Below, one piece after another: positions 1 to 11,490 of a stretch of DNA of 64,000 nucleotides (position 1 is its first letter; the number at the start of each line of letters is the position of its first letter). Position numbers and translations under genes: made by a program. The notes under the pieces are model-generated. The model did not search any database. It was not told the DNA's origin and saw nothing but the letters and a program-made list of their open reading frames with translations. Source of the stretch: Hyalella azteca (Eukaryota > Arthropoda > Malacostraca > Amphipoda > Hyalellidae); the NCBI RefSeq assembly GCF_000764305.2, contig NW_025947505.1, positions 45,121 to 109,120 on the forward strand, read 5' to 3'.

Positions 1-864
1 GTCTTATTAGCTAATAGTGTCAACGTCATCAAAGACTTATATCTCGTGTCTTACTTATTTAGCACTCTAAATTCTCTTCATTCTGTACGGTAACAAAAGT
101 TTACTTTCTACATGCACTTTCATGTTGTGAGTTCGTGAGGTAACGGCACATTCCCGAATGCCGCTAGGCGTATTATTTGTGAGTGTGAGCTTAGTTGGCC
201 GCTGTGGAAGTGGCGTGATCACCTGGAACGCTGTATAGGTTGTCACGTCTCACTCAAATGCCAGTCTCGAGAAAGCTTTTCTCTTTCGACAATTACATGT
301 GGAAGGTGACGATCGAATGCCGGGTCGCTTCAATAATTGCTCTGTTAAGAAATCACTTCAAAGTCATTTGAAGTATTTTGAATCAAAGTTGTAACGTTCG
401 TCGTTGCGTAAAACTGAATTACAAGAGGTGTAAAACGTATCTCTGGATGTGGGTTGAAATTTTTAATTGTAAAATTTTCATTGCTATTCTGTATGCGTTC
501 CTTGTATTGTTATTGTGATTAAACGCAATGAATATTCATTCATATTAAGCCATTCCTTAACTTGGCTACCGTAATTCAGCTCTGCCAATGACATTGTGTC
601 CGCGACTTTCAAATTCCGGCGATGCAAACAATTGCATGCTTGCCTGCGTGCCAAAAAATTTACTTTTTCCAACTAGTTTTCTCTGTGATTTGTTCAGCGG
701 AAATTAAAAAAAAAAAGAAATGTGATGCCTTTAAGGAAGGCTAATTTTTGGACGAGAGCTCATTTTAAACTTAAATAAATTATCGAACTCATTTGACCTT
801 AAGTTGAATCGTGCGAACTGCAGCTGACATTTGACTCGACATCACACAAGGCCTCGACGAAACA
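1..864. other. intergenic, no gene seen
   Basis: AT-rich DNA. The only open frame of note is a 62-codon minus-strand frame without splice-site or composition support. I see no RNA gene, no clear promoter and no tandem repeat. Confidence 0.5.
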
Positions 865-1170
865 AGTTATAATTAGGAGGTTGTGACAAATTCTAGTTTT
901 TCCACACAAGCTAAAATTGGGGTTGTGGGAAGTTATAAGTTGTACATTAGAAGTTATAATTGGAAGGTTGGAACAGGTTATAAATTGTACAATACATGTT
1001 TTAAATGGGAAGTTGTGACTATAATTATAAGTTGTGGGTAGTGACAAGTTGTAGGTTGTACAAGACAAGTTATAATTTGAAGATTTGACCACTTCTAAGT
1101 TCTACAAGTAAAGTTATAATCGGAAGGTTGTGACAAATTTTATGTTGCACAAGATAAGATATATTCTTTG
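865..1170. repeat. degenerate tandem repeat, GTTATAA/GGTTGTG type
   Basis: Blocks such as GTTATAATTGGAAGGTTG and AAGTTATAAGTTGTACA recur every 50 bases or so with many changes. This looks like an old, decayed minisatellite. A 97-codon minus-strand open frame over it is a by-product of the repeat. Confidence 0.55.
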
Positions 1171-1619
1171 TGTTCACTATACGATCGCAGACATAATTTT
1201 GGAGTTTATGCGACGTGAATTATGACGATAATTGATTAATTTTGTGCGGCACGAATTTATTACATTAGCAATGCTTTTAGTTCTTCAAGCGAATAGCGAC
1301 TTCAAACCACCACTGAGCAAGTTTTTGTTTGTTTAGTCGAGTCTATTTATTTGTATATAAAGAGGCAGGTTTGTCTTTTTCTACGCAGAACGATTGAAAA
1401 CTCGTTTTTTATTATTTTAATAATTCATTACATATATTTTAATGATAATCTTAGCTATTGCCTAAATTAACGATCATGCTAATGGTTTAATGTGAAATGC
1501 AGCCTCTATTGGCTGTGGAATTAACGGTACGAAGGCTGAGCTCCTTTGCGTAGACGCGGCGTCGCTGGCGAGCCTCAAACCTGTTCCAGGCTCGGCAGGC
1601 TCTCAAGGGCACAGCAAGA

Positions 1620-1912
1620 TCACCATTTCACTGCCTCAACTTTACGCTAACCTTCTGCGCTAGAAGCTCAAAGTCATTAAAAAGTTCATTAATGCACTGT
1701 CTCAACTTTACGTCAACGTTCTGGGCTCCAAGCTTAAAGTCATTAACCAGCTCACCATTTCAATGCCTCACCTGCCTCAGCTTTACGCTTAAGTCCAGCT
1801 TTCCAAGCTTAAAGATAATAACCAACGCACCATTTCACTGCCTCACTTGCCAATGTTTTACTGCAGCGATCGGCGCTCCCATTTCCCAATAACCAGTTCA
1901 CTATTTCACTGG
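1620..1912. repeat. degenerate ~75-80 bp tandem repeat
   Basis: About four units, each carrying a CACCATTTCACTGCCTCA-like segment, then CTTTACG, an AAGCTTAAAG-like segment and ATAACCAG. Units differ by substitutions and small indels. No coding signal. Confidence 0.55.
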
Positions 1913-2485
1913 CTTACAAGACACTGTAATTAATTACGACATAATAATGTATCAGCCAATGTCCGCTCGTAGAGCTTGTAATTTCTGCAGCATTTTCAAT
2001 AAAATACGAATATAAGCTTTTGCGAATTATTATCCAATTGATGAAGTAATCCAGTCAATCACACTATTTGTTATCTTCGAAGTTACATCATAATTTACAT
2101 CCATAGCTATACTACTACTGTAATTATATAAGATCATCGTGAATGTCATTATGCAGGATCACTGCTCACGTCATTATACGTGTTGGTCCGAATGTTTTAT
2201 GCTGTTAGGGTCCGACTAAGGTGGCCTTGCAAGTCTTCAGTTATCCAGAACATCATAAGACGACAAAAAAGGTGTGACGAACGTAGTTTTCTGTGCAGAG
2301 AGAAAACCATCCCAAGTGTGGGAATATAATTTTAAATTGATGCGGAGGTTCAATTGTTCATGATAGTTACCTTACTCAGGTATTGCATTAATATTCAACG
2401 CACTCGTAGATGTGTGAACTGGATAACTGGAAGTTAATTAATTTGGAGTGATAATTACTCAAAGTTTAATTGCATTTCAAGGCGC

Positions 2486-2945
2486 CAGCGTCAGTGTAGT
2501 GCATCATACGGCGTTAGTGTAGTGCATAACACGGTGTCAGTGTAGTGCATCATACGGCGTTAGTGTAGTGCATCACACGGCGTCAGTGTAGTGCATCCCA
2601 CGGCGTCAGTGTAGTGCATCATACGGCGTCAGTGTAGTGCATCATTCGGTGTCAGTGTAGTGCATCACACGGCGTCAGTGTAGTGCATCACACGGCGTCA
2701 GTGTAGTGCATCATTCGGTGTCAGTGTAGTGCATCACACGGCGTCAGTGTAGTGCATCACACGGCGTCAGTGTAGTGCATCACACGGCGTCAGTGTAGTG
2801 CATCACACGGCGTCAGTGTAGTGCATCATACGTCGTCAGTGTAGTGCATCACACGGCGTCAGTGTAGTGCATCACATGGCGTCAGTGTAGTGCATCACAC
2901 GGCTTCGGTGCAGTGCATTATACGGCGTCAGTGTAGTTCAAACTA
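2486..2945. repeat. 23-bp minisatellite, about 20 copies
   Basis: The unit is GTCAGTGTAGTGCATCACACGGC. I count about 20 copies of the core AGTGTAGTGCAT, the last two degenerate. Variants (CATAC, CATTC, CACAC) are interspersed, which suggests local homogenisation. The array ends about 320 bp before the start codon of the first GPCR gene, so it may lie in that gene's promoter or leader. Confidence 0.93.
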
Positions 2946-3032
2946 TGTTAATCATCTTAGTACTGTATTAGATTTTTTTTTATCATCTCAGTACGGTGTT
3001 CCAGATGTTTTAATCATCTTATTTTATGTTTC

Positions 3033-3267
3033 AGATGGCGGTCGACGGTTCGCCTTATTAGTTATAAATTAAAAATTTATCGTACAAACTTTTACTTATA
3101 TTAAATCATGTGCAAATTAAAATGTGTGTTATTCTCTTAGAATGAAACTAAGATATGGTTGTAACAGTTGCGTCTTCCTGGATACGTTCTATTCTCCGTG
3201 ACTTCGACTGGAGACAAAATCTTCTGGTGGACGAGGCGCCCCCAACATGAGTTACTGAGAGACAAAG
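3033..3267 (+). promoter_or_regulatory. leader region of GPCR gene 1 with short upstream ORFs
   Basis: The sequence before the start codon has several acceptor-like sites (pyrimidine tract plus TTTCAG near 3033, TCTTAG near 3140, GTAACAG near 3166), so one or more 5' UTR exons may join here. An eight-codon upstream ORF starts at 3034. A three-codon ORF (ATG AGT TAC TGA, 3247-3258) sits in frame just before the main ATG. The in-frame TGA shows that the coding region cannot extend upstream within this exon. No convincing TATA box was found. Confidence 0.35.
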
Positions 3268-6200
3268 ATGGTCAGAAGCAGAGTTTCGCTGCTGTTAACT
3301 TTATTCCTCGTAGGGCTCCCAAACTCTGGCACCACTGCCAATGGAGCTAATCGTTTCTTAGGCCGCGGGTCGGGTATACCCGCCGTTCACAAATGTTGTC
3401 CTCGGGATCAAGCGCTGCTAAGTGGCCGAGGATGTATCAGGTCTTCGAGTCCTCCGTCCGCTTATCTCACTCATCTACAGAATACCATGTCGGTGAGGGT
3501 GGGCTTCCCAGTACCTCGCAATACCACATGCACCATGATGATGCTCAGGAGAGACATTAAGCATGTGGCCACATGGTGGATCAGTCGAGTTGGTCTATTG
3601 GCCGTCGAGGCACCTCAGGGAGAATTAGCCATTCACAATTACTGCCTTGACGACCTTGTTGATCCTGTGACTAACGCGGCTTCTCCTTCAGCTGTCACTT
3701 GTGTTCATGAACTCAATGGTGAACTGCAGCTTCCTCTTTCTTCTTTCCGGAGTAAGACGGTTGGTAAATGTTGCGCAAGAGACCAACATTTCTCCCACGT
3801 GAACCGCACATGCCAGACTGGGGCAGAAGGAATCCCCGATTGGGAAGTGCCAGTTCCTGGAGCCGATAACGAAACCCAACTCGGCTACACTGGTTTCCCC
3901 AGTTGTTCTTCAGGAAAGTATTCAACTTACTACTTCGAGAACAACACCAAGGAACACGTCAGACTTTCCGCGAACTTGAGTCTACTCATCGTGCGAATGA
4001 ATGGACATTGTGTCGAGAGAGAAAGTACTGTGAGCCTCAAAGATTATTGTTTTGACTATGAATGGGATGGAAAACGGGAAGCCAAACCTTTGGCCGTAGT
4101 TTGCCTCGAGCCTGACGATGTTCTTGATCTGCTCGAGGTGGAGCAACAGCCTGCTCTGCTTGTGCTGCTTTCGCTTTCCTGTATCGCCCTCATTCTCACC
4201 CTCATCTTCCTGGTCGCCCTTCAAGCAAAAGGCTTCGTCCAGCACGAATCCCAGGTAAGAGTTGGCGCAAACGATCTCAGTCTTACCATATTATTATTAT
4301 TAATAAACGTTCGTCAAGAACATGAATGCTGTACCTCAACCAATATTTTTGCTGCAAACTATCACACAGGGTCGGCATTGTAAAATTTTTCTCATGTGGT
4401 GCAACTATATACCAAAAACTATGATACTTCTATCGGTCACTGTTTTCACAACGAACGTTGCTTATAAGCTCACTGAAAGATGTTTATGACATCGAACAGC
4501 TCGGAGAAAATACATATGTTGAATAAATAATATATATGACTGTGTTATATTTACTATTACAGATCTCAAAAACAATTGAGATATTAGGCTGATCACATTT
4601 TGCGCTTCATATTTTCTTCAATACGTGAATATCTTCGTTTTTTACAATAAGTTGTAATTCTTTTATTTTCTGTCTCGTGATTAACTCCAGGTGTGAAGGA
4701 TATTTTCATTCAACAGTTTAGATCAAAATCTAAATATTTTAAATTTATCAAGATCACAATCCTCGTATTCATTTTAATTTTCAAATTTCATATCATAATT
4801 CTCTTGAATTACTCTGGCAATTTTTATATTCTAGTCATGGCAACGAATTTTCTAATTTTAATTCGTAAACGTTGCCTGCCTCATTTCCATTCAAATCGCT
4901 TTCTCTTCAATTCTTGTAATCACATGACATCTTCGAATTGTTTATCTCATGGCAAATATTTCATTGTAAAATCTTTGAATTATTTCATTCTCTACCTCAT
5001 GACACCCATCAATTGTGATTCTCTCAAGGCAGATTTATCATTTCAAGATCTGTAATTCATCTTTATTCTCTTCCTAATCGCGCTGATGCTTGGTGTAAGT
5101 TTCATCCGGATTACGAATGTTTTTCTGTTCAGACGGACCTACTGGCGCCGCGCACTCACATTACCTACGTGGTCGCGATGCTGCTCAGCTTCTTCGTTTT
5201 TGCTGCGGCCAGTGGGCTGGATGCACACGAACGTTCGTCCCTCTGCAAGGCTACGGGTGAGCTTACACTTTTACTTTCGTATTAACTCTGACTGTCGATT
5301 ATTAATTATTTTTTCATTTACCTTATCATCCCGATTTGTTTTTCTGTTGTATAAGTTATTCGTTTATCCCGCCTGAACCTTCTCTATCAACTCAGTCAGC
5401 CTCCCCTTCTTTCTTTTCTGGTTATTCGTCGCGCATATTTTTTTTTCTAATTCGTGATTGTATGTTTCCAATCTGCCTTTTTGCTTACGATGTGGACTAG
5501 CAAGAAATTCGGATGTACACTCAAGGCAAAAGTAATTGTAACCGCCACGTTTACTAACAAGGAATACATATGTACACTGGAATAGTCCAAGCACAAATAA
5601 TTGTAATCGCTCCGTGGACTAGCAAGAAATACGGAGGTACACTCTAATGCACAAATAATATTCTACTTGCGTCCTGCCATGAACAATAAGGTCTCACCGT
5701 CCGGTTCAGCGTCAGGATATTTGCCATATACGTAACCATTGCATCCATTCAAAAAGTTTTTTCAGATTTTCATTATAACAGATTTTATCAAAATCTAATC
5801 TGATGAAATAAGAGACAAACTGTTCGAATTTATGGTGAGTCTTATACTCTAGAAATTGTATGCCCACTTTCTAAATTTTCAGTCAGAAATCAAATTATTT
5901 TCGAGAACTCTGATGAAAGTGAATTAATCTGGTTTGTTGCAGGTGGATTTTTAATGTTCTTCATCCTCGCCGGCTTCCACTGGAACACAGCCCTCTGCAT
6001 CGAGTCGTTGCTCATCATCATGTGAGTTGAGGAGACACTGGCAGCGATGATCAAGTCCTAAGTTACAAGTTAAATATTTTGACATGAACGTAATCTACTC
6101 CTTAATTATTTATGCACAGCATAATTAGCTCTAAATAATTCATTTTTCAATGATGATATAAAGCAAGACTAGGTACGTATATACTAGCTCATATTAGATG

Positions 6201-9200
6201 ATCTCCTCGTCTTAAATTGGAATTCATTTGCAAAATGCCATTGCTGGTTAATACTATAACATGTAGGTATCCTGTCACCCTATAATACCGTCACTAACTT
6301 AAGAGTTATTTTGCAATTTAAAGTTATTTTGAAGCGCGGTAAATTTTTTCCTAACTAAGGGACAGATTTAGTTTTTTTTCAATGGTCAATATCTAAACGC
6401 TGTACAACCTATCACTGAAGAACGTGATCTCTTCTCAGTTGAATTTGAGAAGTTCAACACCTTCGTCAGTGTTGGGCATCGTCAGGAATAAAATTACTGC
6501 ACGTTACTTTTTGCTACTTTGAGTCGAACGTACCGACAATGCGTGTCTTCAGGAGGTACGGAGTGACAGGCTGGGCTCGTTACGCCGTCCACTGCTGCTG
6601 GGCGTGGGGTATGTTCAGGCATTTATAATATTGTTTGTTCAGGAGGTACGGAGTGACAGGCTGGGCTCGTTACGCCCTCCACTGCTGCTGGGCGTGGGGT
6701 ATGTTCAGGCTTCTATAATATTGTTTGTTCAGGAGGTACGGAGTGACAGGCTGGGCACGTTACGCGGTCCACTGCTGCTGGGCGTGGGTATGTTCAGGCA
6801 TTTATAATATTGTTTGTTCAGGAGGTACGGAGTGACAGGCTGGGCTCGTTATGCCCTCCACTGCTGCTGGGCGTGGGGTATCCCCGCTGCTATCACGTTC
6901 GTTGCCATGAGCCTGGATGCTCACAGCGACAACTTGTCATGCAGTGCCATACTGCCCAGGATTGGAAAATTCAAGTGCTTCTTTTCAGGTGATCTTTATT
7001 ACTTGACTTCATGGCAATTTGTTGACAGAATAAACTCTTAGAATATCTGCAAATTAAAATATTTTTAAGCAAGGAAAATGCTGAGATTGATTACTAGTGT
7101 CAATGATATTTATTTTTCATATTTTTAATCGATTTTGGTTATTTAATTGATAGTGTTATTAGTTACTGACTAATATAAAGATATCACTAAGTGGAATTTT
7201 ATTGTTTTTCAGTCGTACTCAATTTGTTTTATAATTATCGTGTATGTTAGCCCGGAGTTGGTTGGGAGCTTACGTGGTAAGGAAACACGGCAAAGGAGGG
7301 TAACGCAAAGTGCTGATGGGTAATGCCGAGTATCAGGGATTACAAGATGTTTTAGTTTATCCCAGCCCAAAACCCAAATCCAGCTAGGCAGGGTAACCCG
7401 AGGTATCAACACAACTCAGTGCAGAATAGCAACCCAGTTTGGAGTTAATTCGAACTACCATCCTGACTAGGCATTGCACGGTAACGCAGTTACTATAATT
7501 GTGTATCCCGCGGCAGGGTATCTAGGTATCAACGTGACTCCATATAGCAGGGCAACTTAGTTTGGCTGGATAGCCCAGTTTGATAGGGTTACTCGACAAA
7601 ATTGGCCAAAATTCGACCCTGAGACTAAGAAAGGCTTCCGATTGGCCAAAATGCGAACCGACCGACTTGCTTAAATATAGACCAGATAAGATCGACGCCA
7701 CGAACACGCGAGTTCTTCCCCATCATCATATAAACTTGATATTTATTACAGACCCGGACGCCTACATGCTGTACTTGTACATGCCGATATTTGCGACGTT
7801 GGTGGTGAATCTGGTGACGTTATGGGCTGGTCGACGCATCCGCCTTATGCGTCTGCGTAGACTTGAGCTCGGCGCCAAGCATCACCACAAGCGTCACGCT
7901 TCTTCTGGTAATAGTTAGCACACAGTTTCATTGAAGAAAATGTTGTGTAAATTGTTCCACTAATTTAATGCGTCATAAATCAACGAATCAGAAAGATTAT
8001 ATGCTCTCAAGTTCCCTAAAGGTGTCTAAACGTAAGGAATATTGCATTATTGTCATCAAGCTCTTCAGAGGTATTCTGACTCTTAAATGACTAGATTTAA
8101 ATGTAATCTTATCATATCAATGGTTGTGAAATGTTGAATTTCTGCTTCTATTGTTTATCTTTTTAAAAAATAATTTTGCCGTAAATTTTTTTTTATTATT
8201 ATATGGTACAATATTGAGGACGGTGTCAGCTGTATAAATTTTCAGTCCAAGTATAAAGAGTTCACTTCAGTAATTTTTGTCCGCTATGTGACGATAAATA
8301 TCAGTATATTGGAAATGCCAATGATCTGGGCCTATACATTCAAAAAAAGTTAAGAGATCGTAAGTTCAATAGCCAATCATTGACGGCCTTTCAAGCAAAA
8401 TCCACCAATCATAGAGAAGAAAATAGAGCGTAAGTATTACGTTCACTTAGCGAATTTTGAAAGTATGGCCCCTGAACAAAAACATTAACATATAAAATTA
8501 AATGAAGCCGAGAATATATAACATAGGCTGGGATAATGTTGTGCAGGAGGCTCCGGTAACGGCAAGAACGGCACCCTGGAGGGGGACATCTCGGCTCCCG
8601 ACCTGCAGCGGCGGGCGCTAGGCCCCGCGTACTCCAGCACCAAGGGCAGCAACTCGTCCATCGCACGCTTCGGGCTCAGCTCCAGAGAAACTCTGAAACT
8701 GTAAATGAATTTAATTTTTACAGATTATTATGCCTCTATATGACGTAGCGTTAGCTCTTAAATTTACTGTACAGCAAAATGGAAACTCTGAAACTGTAAA
8801 TGAATTTATTTTTTTACATATTATAATGCCTCTACATGACGTATCGTTAGCTCTTAGGTTTACTGTACCGTAAAATTAATTTCAATATTGTTTCGGTAAA
8901 TATGATTAGTTAGCTAATTGGTTGATTTTAAATATTTTTCGATGAGCGTACGGGGATTTGCGCATTCAATTTATCATGCTGAATAATTTAAAAAAAAAAA
9001 AAAAACAATCAAACGTTCTATAAAAATTTGAGAATTTTCATAGGTACCCACGATATTTTCCGATAGTTTACCATTTGTTCCATGCCTTCTGAATTAAAGG
9101 ATTCTATGTACAACATAATATCTTCAACAGGTGGTTGGAGGCTGTTTGCCTGGCCTTGTGGTCAGCCGTAACCGTGACGTTGGAAGTGATTGGATTTACG

Positions 9201-10688
9201 GTGATGGGTTATGGATTATCGCGAGGCGATCAATGGCACCAGTCTCTTTGGTACATCCCTACAGCCGTCAACGCTCTAAGAGGCTTGGGTGTGTTCCTCA
9301 TCTTAGTCATCCTACCCAAAGAGAGTCGCAGCTACGCCGCTGAGCTCATTTCTGCTGCATGGGAAAAATGCGGGGGAAAACCTCTACGTGAACTCTTACC
9401 TTCAACTCGTCGGTCTTCAACGTCCACCAGCACAACTGCCACCACAACTGCAACCGCCAGCCCAGTCGCTCTAGGCGACAAAGAGAGAATTTCTCAATCG
9501 TCTTCGGATACTCCGCTATCATCTCACACGGCGTCGATGAGTGAGCTTCGTGAACTGCCCAACCCTAACGATAACGGTTTCACTCCCACGACTTTGGAGA
9601 CTAATTCAACATCGATTTCAACGAAACCCAAGAGCTTACCCTTGGAAAAGACAATAGACTCTAGGACGCCGAAGAAAACAAATTCCAAAACAGACGAAAA
9701 AGCGACCAACGGTGGTTCCATTTCAAAGAGCGACGAAAATGAGTCTGACCGGAAATCTGACAAATTGAGCAGTGAAAATCCCGATATTTATCATCGAGAT
9801 GAGACAATGAATTGTATGAATAACACCTCTACAGATGCACCTATGACCGACGTAGAACATGGCTGTCTCAATGAGTCTGTTCGAAATATCAGTGAAATTT
9901 ATCCTAAAAGAAATAGCCTTGGCATGCCGGCAAAACCTCCCCGAAAGTCACTAGATTTATCTACTCGTGCGTCTCTGAGTCTCGAAAATGTGTCACAATT
10001 TCCTGGTCGTGGCGACTCGAGGCCTGCTACCCCACCCAAAACTCCTTCTCCAAGTTTAGAAGACGACTGCAATTCAAAGGATCCATGCAGGTATCCTAGT
10101 AAGATCCGGTCTGACTCGGCTCCCGACACTCCTCCTGATTCAGTTCCTCCGTCACCTCCAAAGTCTCCACCACCTCTTGAAGTTTGTGATCAAATTCTTG
10201 AAGTTCTACCTCTGCAAACGGTGGATGAGAGTCACCTTAGCATTTCTGCGACACGCTCAGTAAAAAATGACGATGCAGTAAAATTAAAACCGTCCGAGTA
10301 TTCAGGGATTGCTACCGACGATGCTGGTTCAACCAATATGGATGAAACCGAGAATTATAAAAAGCCTTTGGCACTAGACAATTCCTGTGTTGTTTCACCG
10401 GAGAAAATTAGGAAGAAGGATGATTCTAGGCTGGAATCCTCCGAAAATTCAATGGCTCGAGCGGATGCCAGTACGAATCAAGCAGAGAATCCATCGGCGT
10501 TTTTTAATCAAGCGTCTTATGATGGTGAGGTCCCTGGAAGTGAATTCAGCCTTGACGACAAAATTGAGCGAGAAAAGGCGGACGATTGTGTTGCCAGCAG
10601 AGGCGATAATGACAGTGAACATCATCCTGACGCTGCTGAGGTTGAATCTTGTAAATCTACGTTGAATGTAACCAATATTAGTGCATAA
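3268..10688 (+). CDS. Methuselah-like class B (secretin-type) GPCR, gene 1
   Basis: Seven exons: 3268-4254, 5133-5256, 5943-6021, 6822-6988, 7752-7907, 8547-8700 and 9131-10688. All joins are GT-AG, with phases 0,1,2,1,1,2. The product is 1074 aa. An in-frame TGA 10 bases upstream fixes the start. Residues 1-20 form a signal peptide. The ectodomain has two KCC modules (C43/C44 and C168/C169), NYC and GYTGFP segments and several N-glycosylation sites. Seven TM segments lie near residues 295-319, 339-359, 372-396, 408-428, 456-479, 558-580 and 597-618. Family-typical motifs are FHWNT in TM3, AWGIP in TM4, LYLYMPI in TM5 and NALRG in TM7. The tail of about 455 residues is unusually long, Ser-rich, with proline clusters (PPKTPSPS, PPSPPKSPPP). 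By family it is a plasma-membrane receptor for an unknown ligand. It is paired with a tandem paralogue 14 kb downstream. Confidence 0.9.
4255..5132 (+). other. intron 1 of GPCR gene 1
   Basis: Starts GTAAGA and ends TTCTGTTCAG. It is AT-rich. A 120-codon open frame inside (4693-5055) is low-complexity and hydrophobic, has no acceptor in frame, and is not taken as coding. Confidence 0.8.
5490..5665 (+). repeat. three degenerate ~60 bp repeats in intron 2 of gene 1
   Basis: CTAGCAAGAAAT..CGGA.GTACACT and CACAAATAATTGTAA-like blocks occur about three times with indels. They lie in the intron between the TM2 and TM3 exons. Confidence 0.5.
6550..6818 (+). repeat. three truncated copies of the exon 4 acceptor region, 90-bp period
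   Basis: Copies begin at CAG positions 6550, 6640 and 6730, and the intact exon copy starts at 6819 (periods 90, 90, 89). Each carries the intron end TTGTTTGTTCAG (6550 copy: GTGTCTTCAG) plus the first ~56 bases of the TM4 exon, then diverges at GGGTATGTTCAG where the true exon reads GGGTATCCCC. Reading through copy 1 or 2 meets TAA after 25 codons, and copy 3 is shifted by one base. Each copy therefore has an acceptor and a GTATGT donor-like end, but only the fourth can encode the full exon. Confidence 0.92.
7240..7570 (+). repeat. degenerate repeat in intron 4 of gene 1
   Basis: GCAGGGTAAC/GAGGTATCAAC and CAACCCAGTTTGG-like segments recur two or three times with poor conservation. Noncoding, within the intron before the TM5 exon. 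Confidence 0.35.
8328..8473 (+). mobile_element. MITE copy 1 (about 146 bp)
   Basis: Short element with degenerate terminal inverted repeats: GGGCCTATACATTCAAAAAAAG at the left and the complement of GGGGCCATACTTTCAAAA at the right. A second copy lies in inverse orientation at 61730-61875, with shared interior segments such as CCAATCATTGACGGCCTTTC. It sits in intron 5 of GPCR gene 1. It is too short to encode a transposase. The target duplication is unclear and the superfamily is not assigned. Confidence 0.75.
8687..8880 (+). repeat. 95-bp direct duplication across the exon 6 donor of gene 1
   Basis: The exon end GAAACTCTGAAACT and following intron GTAAATGAATTT are repeated at 8782 after 95 bases, and the flanking intron sequence (ATGCCTCTATATGACGTA) is repeated too. 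The first copy (8687-8700) is the coding end. The second provides an identical donor at 8796. Using it would read TAA at once. Confidence 0.9.
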
Positions 10689-11428
10689 GCGGCATCCTAA
10701 TGTTAATCTAGCTGCTAGCGTTTATGTATACGAGAGTTGCAACTGTAGTTGCGATTTTCATTTAATTATACAGATAATTGAAGTTAATGGTTCATAACAG
10801 TCATGAATATTATTGTAATAATATTTTATTTGTCTTTGAAAATTTGAACTGACCTGCTGCTAAAAGTGAAGGTATCATAGCTATTATTCAAATGTGTCAT
10901 AAAATATGGAGTTGGTATATAAAACTGGAGCAGTCCGGGTTTCAAACAAGACATCTCTTGGAGATGCCATAATTCTCGCAGAACACTTTGAATTTCCTGC
11001 CACAAGTCCACACTATTTGCCTCATATCACTAACATGAACACTAACACTATCATTTAACACTAGCAGTTAAAATTTAATAATTTAATTATCTAAGGAGTT
11101 ATGGAGCACGAAATAAGTTTATTTTTTATAGTCGTCAGTTAGTCTGTCGCATTAAGAACTCAGAACAGGGCGGGTTGTTCAGTGCCTTGCCTTTCGTGCT
11201 CTCAGGGTAACTTTGGAAGAGGATTGGGACTGGCGAGACTGGATTGAGTTGACCCATTTTAAAAATATTTCAAAAATCCTTACAGCAGAGAATCCTTGCT
11301 GCCTTATGCTCGTTTATGTGTAAAAATTTAAATTTCCGCGTAATTTTACATTGAACTGTCAGATGATTCTATCGGTTTGCATTGAATAAAAAGTCCCGCG
11401 TTATTGAATTTTTGGAGTTAAATAATAG
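10689..11428 (+). other. 3' UTR and downstream flank of GPCR gene 1
   Basis: AT-rich sequence after the TAA stop. The first clear AATAAA is at 11385-11390, about 700 bases downstream, and is the best polyadenylation candidate. No other gene is seen. Confidence 0.4.
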
Positions 11429-11490
11429 CATTTTATGATGCCAACCGACAGATTCCCAGACGTTTTATGATGCCAACCGACAGATTTCCG
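11429..11490. repeat. 30-bp direct duplication
   Basis: TTTTATGATGCCAACCGACAG occurs twice in succession, followed by TTCC or TTTCC. Noncoding. Confidence 0.8.

Noticed and set aside
2486..2945. CRISPR-like array
   Set aside because: Units are contiguous with no unique spacers, and the setting is eukaryotic. It is a minisatellite. The same holds for the other arrays.
4693..5055. 120-codon plus-strand ORF in intron 1 of GPCR gene 1
   Set aside because: Low-complexity Ile/Phe/Asn composition typical of AT-rich DNA. No fitting splice phase, and it lies between two well-supported exons.
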